DNA of 64,000 bases from Holtermannia corniformis (GCA_001599935.1 BCIJ01000013.1:184050-248049); one strand, 5' to 3'. Numbered from the stretch's first letter, positions 1 to 11,720 are shown. Program-made: numbers and translations. Notes: generated from the sequence alone by a model not told the origin.

Positions 1-557
1 CACATGTAGTACCAGCTTATAACCGAGCGTGCGCACTTGCAGATGCAGTCATCATTCATCATTCAAGGTAGCTATCGATCGTCAAGGCATAACGAACACG
101 AGCAGCCGACTCAGCCGTGCGTCTCCACGTCGCTCTCCTCGATCTGATCCAATCATCGTCAGCACAGGACTCGGCCAATTCAGCTCGACACAAACGTCGC
201 TCTCGTTTGCCTTTTTGACGCCGCCGACAGCTCGCGTCTTGCGCGTGACCGAGGCCCTGCGCGCAGGGTTGGCAGGGAAGAGTGCCGGGAGAGCAGAGAC
301 GTCTTTGAGGTTCTGTCATGGTCAGCCGCGCTCTGGGCGACCGTGGTCATGACACCTACCGGCTTGAAACCGCCTTGGGCGCCAAGAGCACTCCTACGTC
401 GGTGTCAGTCTTGTTTTCCGTATCGACTCGGATCACTGACCGTGTCCAATACATGAGCGCTTGGAGTACCGTTGGGTCGGCGCTGTCGTATCGCAGGACG
501 GGCGAGATGCAGCCATGCCTGCCGCCGTGTTAACCGGACCCCATGGTTGCGACGCAC
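1..557. other. No gene seen
   Basis: Short open frames exist on both strands, but none continues through plausible splice sites or resembles a known family. It lies 3' of the minus-strand gene ending at 558. Confidence 0.4.
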
Positions 558-1649
558 TCACTTGTGGTCGTCTGCAAACGAGCCAAACACCCAGCGCGTA
601 TAGTCGGTCAAGACGAACCACTCGGTGCCGAGGCGCTTGGTGCTGCCCCATGCACGGGACCAGTACCACGATGCCTTGTTCTTGGTGTTGTACGAGTAGG
701 GGCCGGTGACGACAAACTCTTCCCAGTCGGCAGGTGCGAACGCGGCCGAGTTGATCGTGCGTACGACGAGGGCGGTCGCCGGGTTGGTCTTGGTTTGAAG
801 AAGGAACTCGCCGGAGCCTTGGGGCATGTCAGTGTGGGACGGGTTGCAGGTCAAGAGCTGCGGGGCGGTCCATTGACGGCGTGGCAAAGGCACCATAGGA
901 ACACGGCGTCCACGCCAGCCGGACATCAAGCACGCCGGGCCCGAAAGGACACGTTAGACGTACCCAGCGGCGACTTGCTAAACTTCCATTCATACTCGTC
1001 CGTCTTGCTCACGCCGCTCTTGACCGAGCTTGCACCCGGCGAGAGTCGAGCGCTGGCCTGACTGTGCGTCGAAGGGTCTTCACCGCCGTCGCTCTCGTAG
1101 CCGGCTTGATCGAGCGCCTTGGAGCCCGTTGCGCCGAGCGGGACGGCATTCTCGTGTGCTTGAAGTGCGGTGAGCGAGGTGGCGATCGCGAGCAGGGGGA
1201 TCGCCTTGAGGTCTGTTCAGGTGTGGTTGTCAGCTGACTTTGCGCGGGCAAGGATTCGTCTGGGTGAGAGCAGTGGATGATGTGGACTACAGGATGCAGT
1301 CACTGACATTGCATCAGGTCCGAAGGCGCCTTGATGACAGCTGGCAGGTCGGTCAGGGCCTTTACGAACGACGGGTACTTGTGAGCCGGGTGCGGCGTGA
1401 TGGGATCCGATGGGAGCTTGTCGGTCGTGTCTGCACGACATGGCATCAGTCGGTGAGTCGCGTAACACGACATGACCCACAGCCCTTGACGAGATCGCGA
1501 AACTCGGTGATCTCGTGGATACCCTCGAGCGTGCCCTCTTTCCAGTCTGCACGCGGACCCGTGCCACCCGTGCCAGGTGGATAGGCCTCACGAGCAGCCG
1601 GCAATGGGGCCGCGAGGTACTTTTGGAGGTCGAGAGGCGGCTGGGGCAT
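558..1649 (-). CDS. Unidentified four-exon protein, 269 aa
   Basis: The function is not recognised. The model joins 1472-1649, 1308-1430, 964-1212 and 558-817 on the minus strand. All introns are GT-AG and the frame is kept throughout. The last intron is about 146 bp and its acceptor follows a CTGAC branch-like site. The N-terminal third is rich in Pro and charged residues. The C-terminal ~85 residues (after the SGEFLLQTKTNP segment) are dense in aromatics, with ASWYWSRAW and a terminal TDYTRWVFGSF block, which suggests a compact beta-rich domain; a lipocalin-like fold is only a guess. No transmembrane segment is evident. The start Met at 1649 is the first in frame, but a further 5' exon cannot be excluded. 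It is transcribed divergently from the LYR gene at 1962. Confidence 0.55.
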
Positions 1650-1961
1650 GTCTGCTAGTGCGATGCAATGTCAACTGCGGTTCTTTACGACGGCGCGTGG
1701 TTGCGCTGCAGGATGAGAGAGTGAGATACCTACTGATGTGGTTGCTGGGAGGATGCCTTGGTGCTGGCCTTCGGTCGGGTCGATGCGGCGCCCGTAAGGG
1801 CCCCGCGGGAAACCACCACGCACGTTGGACCGCGTAATCCCGTCATGGGCCGATTAGGAAAACCAGACTAATCAGATTAGTAACGCGATTAGCCTCACTG
1901 GGACAATAGCATCTCCGAGTCATCCGTCCGGTCGGCAGCAGCAGCAGAGCAAGCATCACCA
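1650..1961. promoter_or_regulatory. Divergent intergenic region (312 bp)
   Basis: This gap separates the minus-strand gene starting at 1649 from the plus-strand LYR gene at 1962, so it should hold both promoters. An AT-richer patch at about 1850-1895 carries several copies of the GATTAG/TAATC type. No TATA box was assigned. Confidence 0.35.
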
Positions 1962-2485
1962 ATGCGGTTCGGGTCAGTCTTGCGAGCTGTCGCTCACCAA
2001 CCGGCGACTAGCGCACTCACGGCGGCCGGATCGAGTCCGCAACAGTCGCGACTGGCGGCTATCAAGCTCTACAAAGAGGTCAGTGCTCGGTGGATCCGTC
2101 ACTACTGTTGACCCAAGCTGACACGTGCAGCTCCACCGTCTTGGGCGCGACTAGTCTGTCGTCTCCACACGCTCCTTGCCAGCCTAGCTCACGCATGACA
2201 GCCCCGATGCAGACTACGGCTTCAACAAGCGCCTTCGCCGCGCGTTCGAGAGTGCGCCTCATCGCCCCTCTGTCGATGTCTGCTGACCGTGTGTAGAGCA
2301 CGCAAACGATACGGATCCTCAAGTGATTGCAAAGAACCTGGCGCTCGGCGAGCACATCAAAAAGGGCAAGTTGCTCCTGAGCTCTGAATGCCGTACCGTC
2401 GCTCACGACCATGACTCTAGAGGTGCTCGCCATGCTCAGTCTCAAGAAATATCGGCATCTGAAGCGTGTGTATCCCTCGCAGTGA
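1962..2485 (+). CDS. LYR-motif protein of the ETFRF1/LYRM5 type, 107 aa
   Basis: Small mitochondrial LYR protein. Animal ETFRF1 (LYRM5) regulates electron-transfer flavoprotein by removing its FAD; other LYR proteins work with acyl-ACP in Fe-S or complex assembly. Exons are 1962-2078, 2131-2153, 2202-2251, 2297-2365 and 2421-2485. The splice product carries KLYKELHRLGRDYP, the signature of the ETFRF1 branch, followed by a phenylalanine/arginine helix and a C-terminal LKKYRHLKRVYP, the same order as the animal protein. The ~30-residue N-terminal extension is basic and Ser/Ala-rich, as expected for a mitochondrial presequence. Intron 4 is GC-AG (GCAAGT at 2366). An alternative 41-bp intron inside exon 1 would also stay in frame and shorten the leader. 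The family call is firm; transfer of the ETF function is inference. Confidence 0.85.
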
Positions 2486-2593
2486 GGCAGTGGAGCGATG
2501 AACGGAGACTGGGACGACGCAGATCGAGATTGTAGCGACATGCAATGATGACAGTGCTACATGCCATATGCGCGTACAACTAGACACACCTCA

Positions 2594-3739
2594 TCACATG
2601 ATCGTACAGTCTTGACCGTCCATCCCGGGCTGTCTCCTGGTCAGCTCTGCCATGCTCTCTTGGTCTCGCACAACGGACCAAGCCTTCCAGTCCCCGCGGC
2701 AGCACAGTCTCTGGCGGGCTCTTGCACTCTTGCATCTGCTCGACCAACGCCTCGACGGCCTTTGCGTCCTTCGCATCGTCGTAGCCCGGATTAGCAAAGA
2801 CGGCGATGATCTTGTGGATGATAGCGTGCTGCTTGCGGTGATCCTCTACGTCGGCGGGCGGATAGTCTACTGGAGGGTTCTTGAAAAAAACGTCATACTG
2901 CGCGTCTCGGGATCAGTGTTCGGGATACGACAGGATGAGGTAGGCACGCACGTTATCGCTCAGCTCTTTGAGCGGGACTTCGAGCACTTCTTTGGTTACG
3001 AGCTGACCCATCATGCCCTCGAGTAGACCTTGCAGAGCATCTGGGTCGGCGTCGGCGTCGCCTCCTGCGGCATCTGGATCCAGTCCCAGCTGGGCAAGCA
3101 ACGATGCAATGTCGGTATCGGCCCCTCCGCTCTTCTTGCGGATCATCAGCCGATCGCTCGCCACATCCCAAGTCGGCCAACTGACCGCTTCAGCACCCTT
3201 GCCAATGTTTTCCAGAATACTAGTAATCTTGTCGTTATAGGACCCTCCTGCGTTGGGTCCTGCGGTAGCCTTACTGTCCCCCGATGCCGCGGCCGACTTC
3301 TTCCCCTCGCCACCGGCCAGACCGAGTGCGTCAAGCCCCTCACCCGACAACATCATCTCCATCGCCTTTTGCCAAGCCTTTTCCTCCTCTTCAGCACTCA
3401 GATCTGGAGCGGACCCAGCTGGCACCGTGCCAGTTGCCGGCGGAGGTGAAGGCGCCGCAAACGGACCCGGAGTGCCAGCGAGTTGGCGAAGAAGCGACTC
3501 CATGCCATTGGCGAGCTCGGCCTCAAATTCTGCATCTGTATCGTCAGACTCGACTTGGCTTGATGTGGTCGCTGTAGGTGGTGGTGGCTTGGGCTTGGGG
3601 ACGGCCGGAGTGTTGAATGAACTCAGTACGTCTATAGGCCGTCATCGTCAGCAACGTCCGTGCAGTCCATGGGTACCATGCACGAACCGTCCAGATCGTC
3701 AAAGTCGTCCTCGTCCTCGACTGTGGGCGGTGGTGGCAT
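2594..3739 (-). CDS. PEX19: Peroxisomal membrane-protein chaperone Pex19, 328 aa
   Basis: Pex19 is the cytosolic receptor that binds newly made peroxisomal membrane proteins and docks on Pex3. Exons on the minus strand are 3688-3739, 2952-3631, 2679-2897 and 2594-2629. The N-terminus begins with an acidic DDFDDLDDVL block matching the Pex3-binding region. The middle holds the helical SILENIGKG and LLEGMMGQLVTKEVL segments typical of the cargo-binding half. The protein ends in CTIM, a CaaX farnesylation box. That box appears only when a 49-bp intron (2630-2678) is removed; without splicing, the frame ends in an unrelated basic tail. Length and domain order fit fungal Pex19. The 3' end lies close to the LYR gene, converging with it. 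Confidence 0.93.
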
Positions 3740-3954
3740 GCTGTTGAATGATCAATCGAGAGTAACAAGTCGAGATTGTGTGGAATCAAACGTGAAACGC
3801 TCGAGGACGTCGGCTAATCCAGCCGTGATTGATATACCACGTGTCGCTCGGATTCCACGTGTCGGTGATGTCAGCTGCGCTGATCTTCACGTGCTTTGAC
3901 AATTCCGACTTTCCCAGTGCAGCTGTCCTGTTTGCTCTGTCCATCGACGCTACC

Positions 3955-6952
3955 ATGGCAAGCCGAGCTGTAAGAGTGCATGGTACGACGGCGAGATGGC
4001 AGTCGACAGCAGCTTGCTCTTCGATTGGTGCGGTAGCTACGCCTCGCTTCCGACGTGATCGCAAAGTGGACAAACCGACAGCAATCGAGCGCGATCAGCT
4101 CAACCCAAACGAGCTCGCACTTGCGCGCTCATTGATTCGCCAAGCAAAGCAGCAGCAGCGACAAAGAGCTTTCCGATCCAACCCAACGGCTGGTCCCTCC
4201 TCACCGAAACGACCATCTACGCGATTCCAAGCAGTCGATGGGACAAGACGATACAACTCTGCGAGCAGCTCCAAGCATCCGGGCGAAAAAGTTCACTATG
4301 TCGTCGAGGATACAATCGTATCCAACGAGCAGCGCGACTTTTTTGCAGCATCACAGACGGAATGGGACGGCGAGGCTGGCGGTGCTGTAGGAGGAAACCA
4401 TCTACTTGCCGCTGAAGCGGGATTGGAACAGGGCCGCGTCGTCGAATGTCGCCGGTAAGTAGACATTCTGGTCGCATCGCCATCAACTGAACATGCTTAG
4501 CTCGGGTATAGCAACAATCGGCATGGTCCTTGCCCCGGTACTCGTTGCCAACAAGCCACGGCTGCTCCTGCTTCGTTCCTCTGGCGAAGTCTGGCCCGTG
4601 TCCTCACAAGACGTTCAATACGTTCTACCAGCCTCGCTCATCCCTTCCACCCTCGTCGACGCATCGTGGACCGAAGCCTTGCTTGACGACACGTACGTCC
4701 CAACCGAAGTAGAGATCGAGACGCGTACATTGGCGCGGCAGAAGATCGCAATGACGTTGCGTAAAGTCGAGCGCGAGACGGACAAGACGCGCAACACGCT
4801 CGCGAGATCAAAACCTGGCGGGATCGATGCCGTTTACGCCGAGTTCGCGGCACCAGAGGCCACTCAGCGCAGTGTGATCACGGCGGTGCAGGCGGCCGAG
4901 TTCCTGCTTGGCGTTCAAGTCCGCGCACAGACCCTGCCAACGTTTGCAGCTCATAGGATGCTCATGGCCCGGCCGGACATGTTCGTCGCCGACGAGGGTA
5001 GCATGTGGGAATCGGCACGCTTTACTGTACGAAGTCGAGAAGAGCGGAGGATTCTCAGCAACGTGACAGATTGGACGAGGTTGGCAGCCGGCACCGGCCC
5101 GTTGGCGGCATTTATAGACCGTGCCAAGACAATCATGGACCTGTCTCGTACACGATCTTCAGCTTCAGGAGTCCCCGAGCTGCTCACGGCGGCATTACCA
5201 GAGTGGACCGCTACCGATCGCGACATCATCGCCGTCCTCTTGACCCGATTATTCGAGATCCGATCGACCCAAGTCTCCCCATTCCTCGCGCTCGTGCCAG
5301 CTATCATCAAAGCGACAGATGCGTACCCGGGCGAAACGGTCGACGAAGCGCTCGTGATGCGCTTTCTTCACGAAGTCGGCGTCATCCCCGAATGGGAAAG
5401 CCTGGCTGCCGCTCGCCTCGACGCAAGTGCAAAGCGCGACCCTTCGCCTGTCCTTGTCGACAATCTGTCGGCGCCAGATTCCTATTCCACCCACCGATCC
5501 GACTTTACCTCGCACACAGTCTACGTGATTGATGACCCGTCGGCGTCAGAGCTCGACGATGGGATCTCGCTCGAGCCCATCGGCACCAACCCATCCGAAT
5601 ACTGGATCCACGTCCACGTCGCCGATCCAACGCGCATCGTTCACCCCAACCATCCCCTAGCTCGCTCAGCTGCCCGCCGTATCTCATCACAGTATTTCGT
5701 CGAGGGCACGCACGCGCTCCTCGACGACCCAGTAGTGATGCGCGAAATGTCTCTTGGCGCGAAAGAGGGCGTGCAAGAGGTCATGACGTTTTCTGCGCGC
5801 ATGACGTCTGACGCGCGTGTCCTGGAGACTTCGGTTCGGCTTGGTGCAGTACGTGATCTGCGAGCTATCACCTATCGGCAAGTCGATCAGGCTCTGGGCG
5901 TCGCTACTGCCGAGAGGGTGGCGCCGTTCGGCAGGCCCATCCGGGAGGGTATCAAGACCAGACCCGTTGTCGAGGTAGATGCCAAAGCCAAAGCCGAATT
6001 GGCGATCCTGCACAAGCTAGCAACAGCCAACCGAGCGAGACGGATGGCAGCAAGTGGTTTCGTGTACGGAGTCCCCATGGCCGGTGTCAGCATTGCGTCG
6101 CGACTGCCACGCGCACACCAGTCGCCCTCACTGTATTCCGGCTTCCCGCAACTCGATTACACCATCCATCGAGACGAAGTGGGCGTTGCGAACACTCTCG
6201 TGGCGGAGATGATGATTGTGGCGGGTTCAGCTGCGGCCCGCTTCTGCGCGGAAAAGGGCATCTCGGTGCCCTTTCGTACAGGTGCCGCCCCAGCGCTGAT
6301 CTCACAGCCTGGTGTACCACCGTCGACAATGGAAGCCATCCTTGCCCGTCGTGACCCTGACGATTTCTCCCTCGACGTCACCGATCCGGCGCTGCAACTA
6401 CTCTACACGCCACCGAGCGGCAGTGTCACCCAGCCAGGCGACCATTGGATGATGGGCATCAAAGCCTGCGATGGCGGCTATGTGCGCGCGACGTCGCCTC
6501 TGCGCAGGTACAGCGATCTACTCGTACACTGGCAAATCGTTGCCGCTTTGGCAGGCGACAAGCCCGCGATCACTGCAGCCGAAATGGCCAACGAGATTGC
6601 ACGCGTCGACCGCGCCGAGACGCGGGTCAAGCGAGCGCACAAGGCAAACGAACAGTTTTGGCGCGTCGGCTTTCTTCAGCGTCAGATCCTGGGCTTGGAC
6701 AAGCCGTACTCGGCATCCGCAGTCGATCTGGCTGGTGTGTTGGAAGCCCAGGTACTGGGCGTGCCCACTTTCGACACTGCAAAGCACAGTACATCGGTGC
6801 AAGCATACGTGGCGACCCTTGGGATCATGGGCACGCTACGGCGGAAGGGCATGCTTGGCGAGGGCAAGTGGCCCGTCGGCCACCAGTTGTCCGTCAAGAT
6901 CGAAACGGCAGAGCAATATCCCGCTCCTGCTGTGTATCTTGTTGAAGCCTGA
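3955..6952 (+). CDS. RNase II family 3'-5' exoribonuclease, mitochondrial DSS1/CYT-4 type, 983 aa
   Basis: Predicted to degrade or trim mitochondrial RNA from the 3' end as part of the mitochondrial degradosome. Exons are 3955-4454 and 4501-6952. The start chosen (MASRAVRVHG...) gives a basic, Ser-rich N-terminus like a mitochondrial presequence; upstream Mets in the same frame give a less convincing leader. The RNB catalytic domain begins near residue 510 with VYVIDDPSASELDDGIS, where the aspartates at about 519-520 belong to the metal-binding active site. It ends with a YVRATSPLRRYSDL motif, the conserved RNB exit motif. A basic C-terminal segment resembles the weak S1-like end of the fungal mitochondrial branch. 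Cytosolic Dis3 and Ssd1 are less likely because the PIN and CSD regions are absent. Confidence 0.88.
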
Positions 6953-7066
6953 GCGCATGCATCGGATCAACCTCTCGACAGTAACAGTGCATGCATGCTG
7001 ATGATTACAGATGTGTCAAGCTTCGATGGTGTCGCGGTGCGAGTCAAGGGTACAACGGGTAGACGC

Positions 7067-8757
7067 TCAGAGTCCCCAGTCGTATTCGTGAACGTCTGTG
7101 TGATCGATCACCTTTGGCTCAAAGATGTCTTCAACACCTTCGCCTTCAACCCCAGGCTTGCCGAACACCTTCCAATCACTCTCCTCCCACCCGCCTGCCT
7201 CCATGAAGTGGGGGCGCGCATCGTGCACGAGCCAACGCCACCGCTCGGTGATGTCTCTCCATGCCCATACGAGCGGACCATCCGTCTTCTCCTCCTTGTT
7301 ACCGAATGCGGCAGCAATATCTTCCATTGCCAGAGGCTTGCCGGCCGCTTTGGCCTTGGCCACAGCGTCTTGCTCCTCCTTGGCGACAATGTCTCTGGCA
7401 GCAGCTTCAACGTCGGCTTTGGCTTGCGCAGCTGGCTTGGGCTCTGCTTTGTCGCCTTCGAGGTGCTCGGCAGGCGCGACATCGGTTTTGCCAGCGTCGT
7501 CACCCTGCAGGACGACCGGCTTGTCCGTTGCGCCATCGTCTGCTTCATCCTTGGGCTTTCCCTCGGATCCCGACGCCGTCTTGACAGACGGAGCCTTGAC
7601 ATCAGCGGGCTTGTCTTTGTTGTCCTCGGGCGCCGCCTTATCGCCGCTGGCCTCCTTGGCCTTGGCCTCTAATTCTCCCTTTTTCTTTTCTTCCTCCTTT
7701 GCGACCTGCTCGACCATCGCGCCGAACACGCGATCGTGCTTGCCCGGGTTGAACCGTGTCAGGTAGGCGTCTTCGCCCTCGTGTTCCCACCGCAATGCAC
7801 TCTGCGACCGGAGTAGAAAGTGGTTGCGGTGCATGAGCATCCAACGGCCTGTCGCTCGTAACGATGTGCCAGTCTATCGACGATGAGCTGTACACCTCTC
7901 TCATGATCACCTACCTTGTACGAGCATTCGACACCGACTGTGCTCAGAAGACTCTCGACGCTTTGCTTTGTCCAGTGCTCGTCGTCCGCAAGCAGCCGTT
8001 CGCTCTGCTTTTCCTTGGATTCTGGCGCCTCACCCTCTGGCCGGGTACGAAGGCGAGCTTCAGCGTCCTCGCCGGACCAGTTGTACTGGCTCCAGAAAGT
8101 CTCCACATCAAACTGAGCTTGGGTCAGGAAACTCTCACGAGCACAGCAAATACCAACCTCGATGTTGAGGCGCTCCGAGGTATCGTTCCAAATGTCGGTC
8201 AGAACGCCCGAGATGGTCTTTGGAAGCGGCCGGCCAGTGGCAACGCCGGCGAATTCCCGCTTCTCCCGCGTTTGGTTTTCTACCCTCTCTTGCACTTGCT
8301 CGCCCTCTTGAGGTCGTGCATCGTAGTACCCGCCCTTGGTGTACCCAAGGCGACCGCCGCCACCCGCCCAGCGCTCTTCGCCTTGGGAAGCCCAAGGAAC
8401 CTCGAGGTAGCCATCCTTGATGATGTCAACCTTGAGCGACATGGGCAGCTTGTCGGCGGCCTCCTTGTAGGCTTGCAACGCTGCAAACTGCGGCAAAGAT
8501 GGCGGTCGGGTCTCTTCAACCGCATCGACTCGCAAGCGCAGCGTTTCGACTTTGGACGGGTCGTTGTCGGGTACAGGCTTTGGAGGCGCTTTGGGCTTCG
8601 GCTCAGGCCCGTAGATGAGCTCACCCTTGGTGTTTGTCCTGCGAAACTCTGGCTCGGGTGCTGGCTCGGGCTCCTTCTCGCGCTCGAGAAGGGCTTTGGC
8701 GCGGGGAGGAGCGGGAGGGACGTCGGGAAGGGACCACCGGTTGATCATCATCATCAT
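7067..8757 (-). CDS. Unidentified two-exon protein with acidic Lys/Ala/Glu-rich middle, 542 aa
   Basis: The family is not recognised. Exons are 7911-8757 and 7067-7848, joined across a 62-bp GT-AG intron in phase 1. The N-terminus is Pro-rich, then comes a folded-looking region of about 250 residues containing the block YKEAADKLPMSLKVDIIKDG, an ISGVLTDIWNDTSERLN helix and a Trp-rich patch. A long Lys/Glu/Ala low-complexity linker (about residues 310-450) follows. The C-terminus is again aromatic, with WAWRDITERWRWLVHDA. No signal peptide or membrane segment is seen. The start is placed at a run of four Met codons; the 5' flank has donor/acceptor pairs that could be 5' UTR introns. The 3' end converges on the exoribonuclease gene 114 bp away. 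Confidence 0.6.
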
Positions 8758-9170
8758 GGTGGGCGGCGAGTGTTCTACAGTGGGTAGTCAGCGGACGTGG
8801 GTGGCGATGGCTTTGTCCATCAGCTCTGACACTTTGTGAGATCTGCGCTCGGTCAGCTGGGTTCTCACTTGCCACATTGCCGACGTACGGGAAGTCACCA
8901 AGCCGTTTGCTTGGATCGGTACGGATCGACTTCGAAGGTCAGTGTTATAAGCCGTCTCGCCGCATCGAAACGCGCTGTAGCCCGGACAGGGCGTCAAAGG
9001 GACAAGGACAAAGGTGAGATGGCTTTCAAAGGCCGTCCGCTGGGGGTTATGTGCACAAAGGACGGGGGTGCGAAGACGATGGTCGCATGGCGGGCACTGA
9101 TTACAAAGTGGGTTTGAGTGTACGGTACAATCGTAGTAAGGAATACAGGTGCGATGCGAGCAGGTGTGGT
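8758..9170. other. Intergenic gap with possible 5' UTR introns
   Basis: It lies between two minus-strand genes and probably holds the promoter and leader of the gene starting at 8757. Read on the minus strand it has a GTGAGA...GCGCAG pair and a GTCCGC...TGTAG pair close to the Met run, compatible with spliced leader exons. No independent gene was seen. Confidence 0.35.
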
Positions 9171-11162
9171 TCACGCCTTTGATCCAGACTTGAGTGGAAC
9201 GACCTTGGCGATCCCCCATTTCATCTTTTTGGCGATACTGAACTTGAACCCGGCGTTGACGGGGCTAGGGGCTTCGAAAAAGCTCTGGGGCTGGCTCTCG
9301 TCGGAGGCTGTTGGTGAGATGGCTCGCTGACGCCGCGTTTCCTTGGTGGGTGACGGGCCTTTGGTTGGTATGGGCGGTCGGGCCGGGGCCGGAGCCGGAG
9401 CGGTACGAGGCCGGACGAAAGGCGTCGAAGGCGGCTTGAGGGTCGACTTTGGCTTTGGCTGCGAGATGACGATGGCTGGGCCGAGTTGTCCATGTGAAGG
9501 GACGGGCGGTGTTTCCGGTGTCGCAGTCAGGACGGGCAACCGTGAAGATGAAGGCTTGCCTCGAAGCGTGAGAGGTGGCGGGCGATGCTTGTGACGAGGC
9601 GGGGAGCGACCGGGTGATGAACTCCTGCTGCCGTCATCCGATGACTCTGGCGAAGAGGAGAACGCATGTCGAGGCGGGGAAGATGTAGACGCTGCCGACT
9701 CTGGCGAGGAAAAGGGTGGCGAGGCCGGGATTGCGCGAGGCTTGGTTGTGGCAGAGTAGGGATCGACGTCGAGGAATGACGTTTGGTTGGCGGCTTTCTT
9801 CCTGGGCGGAGTCGATGGCGTCGCCTTGACGCGCGACACCTTTGGTTTGGGCAAGTCCAAGACGCTCGTGAAGGCCTTCATGCCCCACATCTCCTCCTCG
9901 TCGACTTGCACGACTCCATCGAGGATCGTGAGCTCGTCTCCGAGGTACTCGACGTCTCCCAGAGACGAGAACCCGAGGTTGGCGCGGCGTTGAGCGACTT
10001 CGCTCAGCAACCATGCAAACTCTTGTTCCTCTTCGACGTCCATCCACAGGCTCCCATTCTCACCAACATGATTGATGATGCCAGTGCCCGTGTTCCCTTG
10101 ACCGACTTGACGATCGGCAGTGACATGGGTGCGCTCAAGCGCCGACGAGCTGCCGCTCGGTCGCTTGGAGGATGGACGGGCCGCTTTGCGCTTCCTCGGC
10201 ACGTCACCGAAGAACACGTCAATCTCGTGCGCTTTGGATGCAGGAAGCGGACGAAAGTGTTGTGACTTTTTCTTGCTTGCCCGCGGCGGTCCTGATGGTG
10301 TATAGTGACGACCTTCGCCCAGGATGGCGGCCGCCTTTGAAGGTGCGCGAGAGGGAGTCATGGGAGACTCGGGTTTCGGAGAGCGGCGCTTCGCTCCTGT
10401 TTTGGTCGGCGAGGCGAGGCGTGGGCGCTGCGGCGGTCTAGTGCCGGCGGATACGGCAAAGAACCGTCGTGTCGGCGATGGCTGTGGGCTGAGGGGCGGA
10501 CTGGGACCCGGCCTGATTGCCTCGTCGTAAGCTTGGAAGCGACCGAGGCCGAGATGCAACTCGGATGAGACAGAGCCGGTCCGTTGAGCGCGTACTGGGC
10601 CGTGCTCTGCCGGGTGCACTAGCACGACGGGGAGTGACGGCGTCGAGGGCGACGTCGTTGGTAAGGACATGAAAGCGTATGCAATACTGTGGTGCGGGTT
10701 CGGCGAAGTGGATGAGCGTGCGTGGGGAGAGTGGCGATGAGGTGAGGCGATGGGTTGAGTCGTGCCGAGAGTCAGCTGCTCGAGCGCCATAGTCCGTGGC
10801 GATAGGGGTGAACGAGGGGATGAGATGGTTGAACGCCGTTTGCGAACTATAGGGGTTAGTCGTTGTTCACGCAGAGATGCTCTGAACGCACGAGGAGGAC
10901 TGGTGTTGCCTGCGCCTAGCTTGCCGCTCTTCTTCTTGCGAACGACGAGAGGTCGAGTCTGGTAGCGCTTCTCGGGCAACGGCGGCGCAATGCCTTGATC
11001 GAGAAAAACCGACTTGAAGAACTCGATTCCCTGCTGTTCAGTCGTCGGTGCAGCCTGCTGCACGGACAGTCTCGAAAAGTTGAGCAGCGTACTTGTTGGC
11101 GACGGCGAGTCTGCGTAATGAGACGTCGATGCGAAAGGGTAATGAGCGACGGCGGCCGTCAT
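9171..11162 (-). CDS. Unidentified basic, disordered Ser/Pro-rich protein, 663 aa
   Basis: A single uninterrupted frame, which is unusual in this intron-rich stretch. Composition is dominated by Ser, Pro, Arg and Lys with many SP and TP dipeptides, so it is probably disordered and a kinase target. One ordered-looking island near residues 370-430 contains EEEQEFAWLLSEVAQRRANLGF and an acidic LGDELTILDGVVQVDEEEMWG segment. A basic KRKAARPSSKRPSG stretch could act as a nuclear localisation signal. The extreme C-terminus, KFSIAKKMKWGIAKVVPLK, is basic and amphipathic. The length of the open frame and consistent composition support real coding. It starts divergently from SWR1. Confidence 0.65.
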   Translation of the reverse strand: MTAAVAHYPFASTSHYADSPSPTSTLLNFSRLSVQQAAPTTEQQGIEFFKSVFLDQGIAPPLPEKRYQTRPLVVRKKKSGKLGAGNTSPPRAFRASLREQRLTPIVRKRRSTISSPRSPLSPRTMALEQLTLGTTQPIASPHRHSPHARSSTSPNPHHSIAYAFMSLPTTSPSTPSLPVVLVHPAEHGPVRAQRTGSVSSELHLGLGRFQAYDEAIRPGPSPPLSPQPSPTRRFFAVSAGTRPPQRPRLASPTKTGAKRRSPKPESPMTPSRAPSKAAAILGEGRHYTPSGPPRASKKKSQHFRPLPASKAHEIDVFFGDVPRKRKAARPSSKRPSGSSSALERTHVTADRQVGQGNTGTGIINHVGENGSLWMDVEEEQEFAWLLSEVAQRRANLGFSSLGDVEYLGDELTILDGVVQVDEEEMWGMKAFTSVLDLPKPKVSRVKATPSTPPRKKAANQTSFLDVDPYSATTKPRAIPASPPFSSPESAASTSSPPRHAFSSSPESSDDGSRSSSPGRSPPRHKHRPPPLTLRGKPSSSRLPVLTATPETPPVPSHGQLGPAIVISQPKPKSTLKPPSTPFVRPRTAPAPAPARPPIPTKGPSPTKETRRQRAISPTASDESQPQSFFEAPSPVNAGFKFSIAKKMKWGIAKVVPLKSGSKA

Positions 11163-11720
11163 TCTGGCTCAGTCGATTGAGTTGGGTGCGTGCAAAAGAG
11201 GTACGGCCGGGTCCACAGAGAGTGAGACCGAGAGGAGATGGCGTTGCGACCGGTGCGAGGTCAGTAACCAGGTCAGCAGCCCTGGACGGCTATATAACGC
11301 ATCCGGTCTTTGCAGCGCCGTATTCTCCTCGGCCGGCGTATTGTCCTGTCCGTTAGCGCGGTGTTGGTCAGCTCGGTGCGCGTTTCACGGCCGTCAGTGT
11401 CCATTGTGCGGTCAGCCAGGAACGTCAGTCGGTCAGTGGTCCTACTCGCATTGTTTGAACAAGACCAACCCGGCGAACAATAGGATGGTACGCGCAGGAA
11501 CCAAACACACCGGGGGGTTGGCAAGATCGGCGTTTCGGCCCGGGCGGAGATAATCCCGCTTATTTGCGCCCCGCGTGTAACCGCCGTCGCGCCAAAGCTC
11601 AGTTGCCGCTGGCGAGAATGACAGCAACAAGGCGTCACTCTGCAACCAAAATCTGCAGCACGACGCTCGCCAAGGTCTTGTGCAGACTCTACGATAGCAG
11701 AGCTGCCGATCTGTCCCGGA
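11163..11720. promoter_or_regulatory. Divergent promoter region upstream of SWR1
   Basis: 558 bp separates the divergent starts at 11162 (minus) and 11721 (plus). A tATATAac element at about 11292 could be a TATA box. Nothing else is assigned. Confidence 0.3.
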
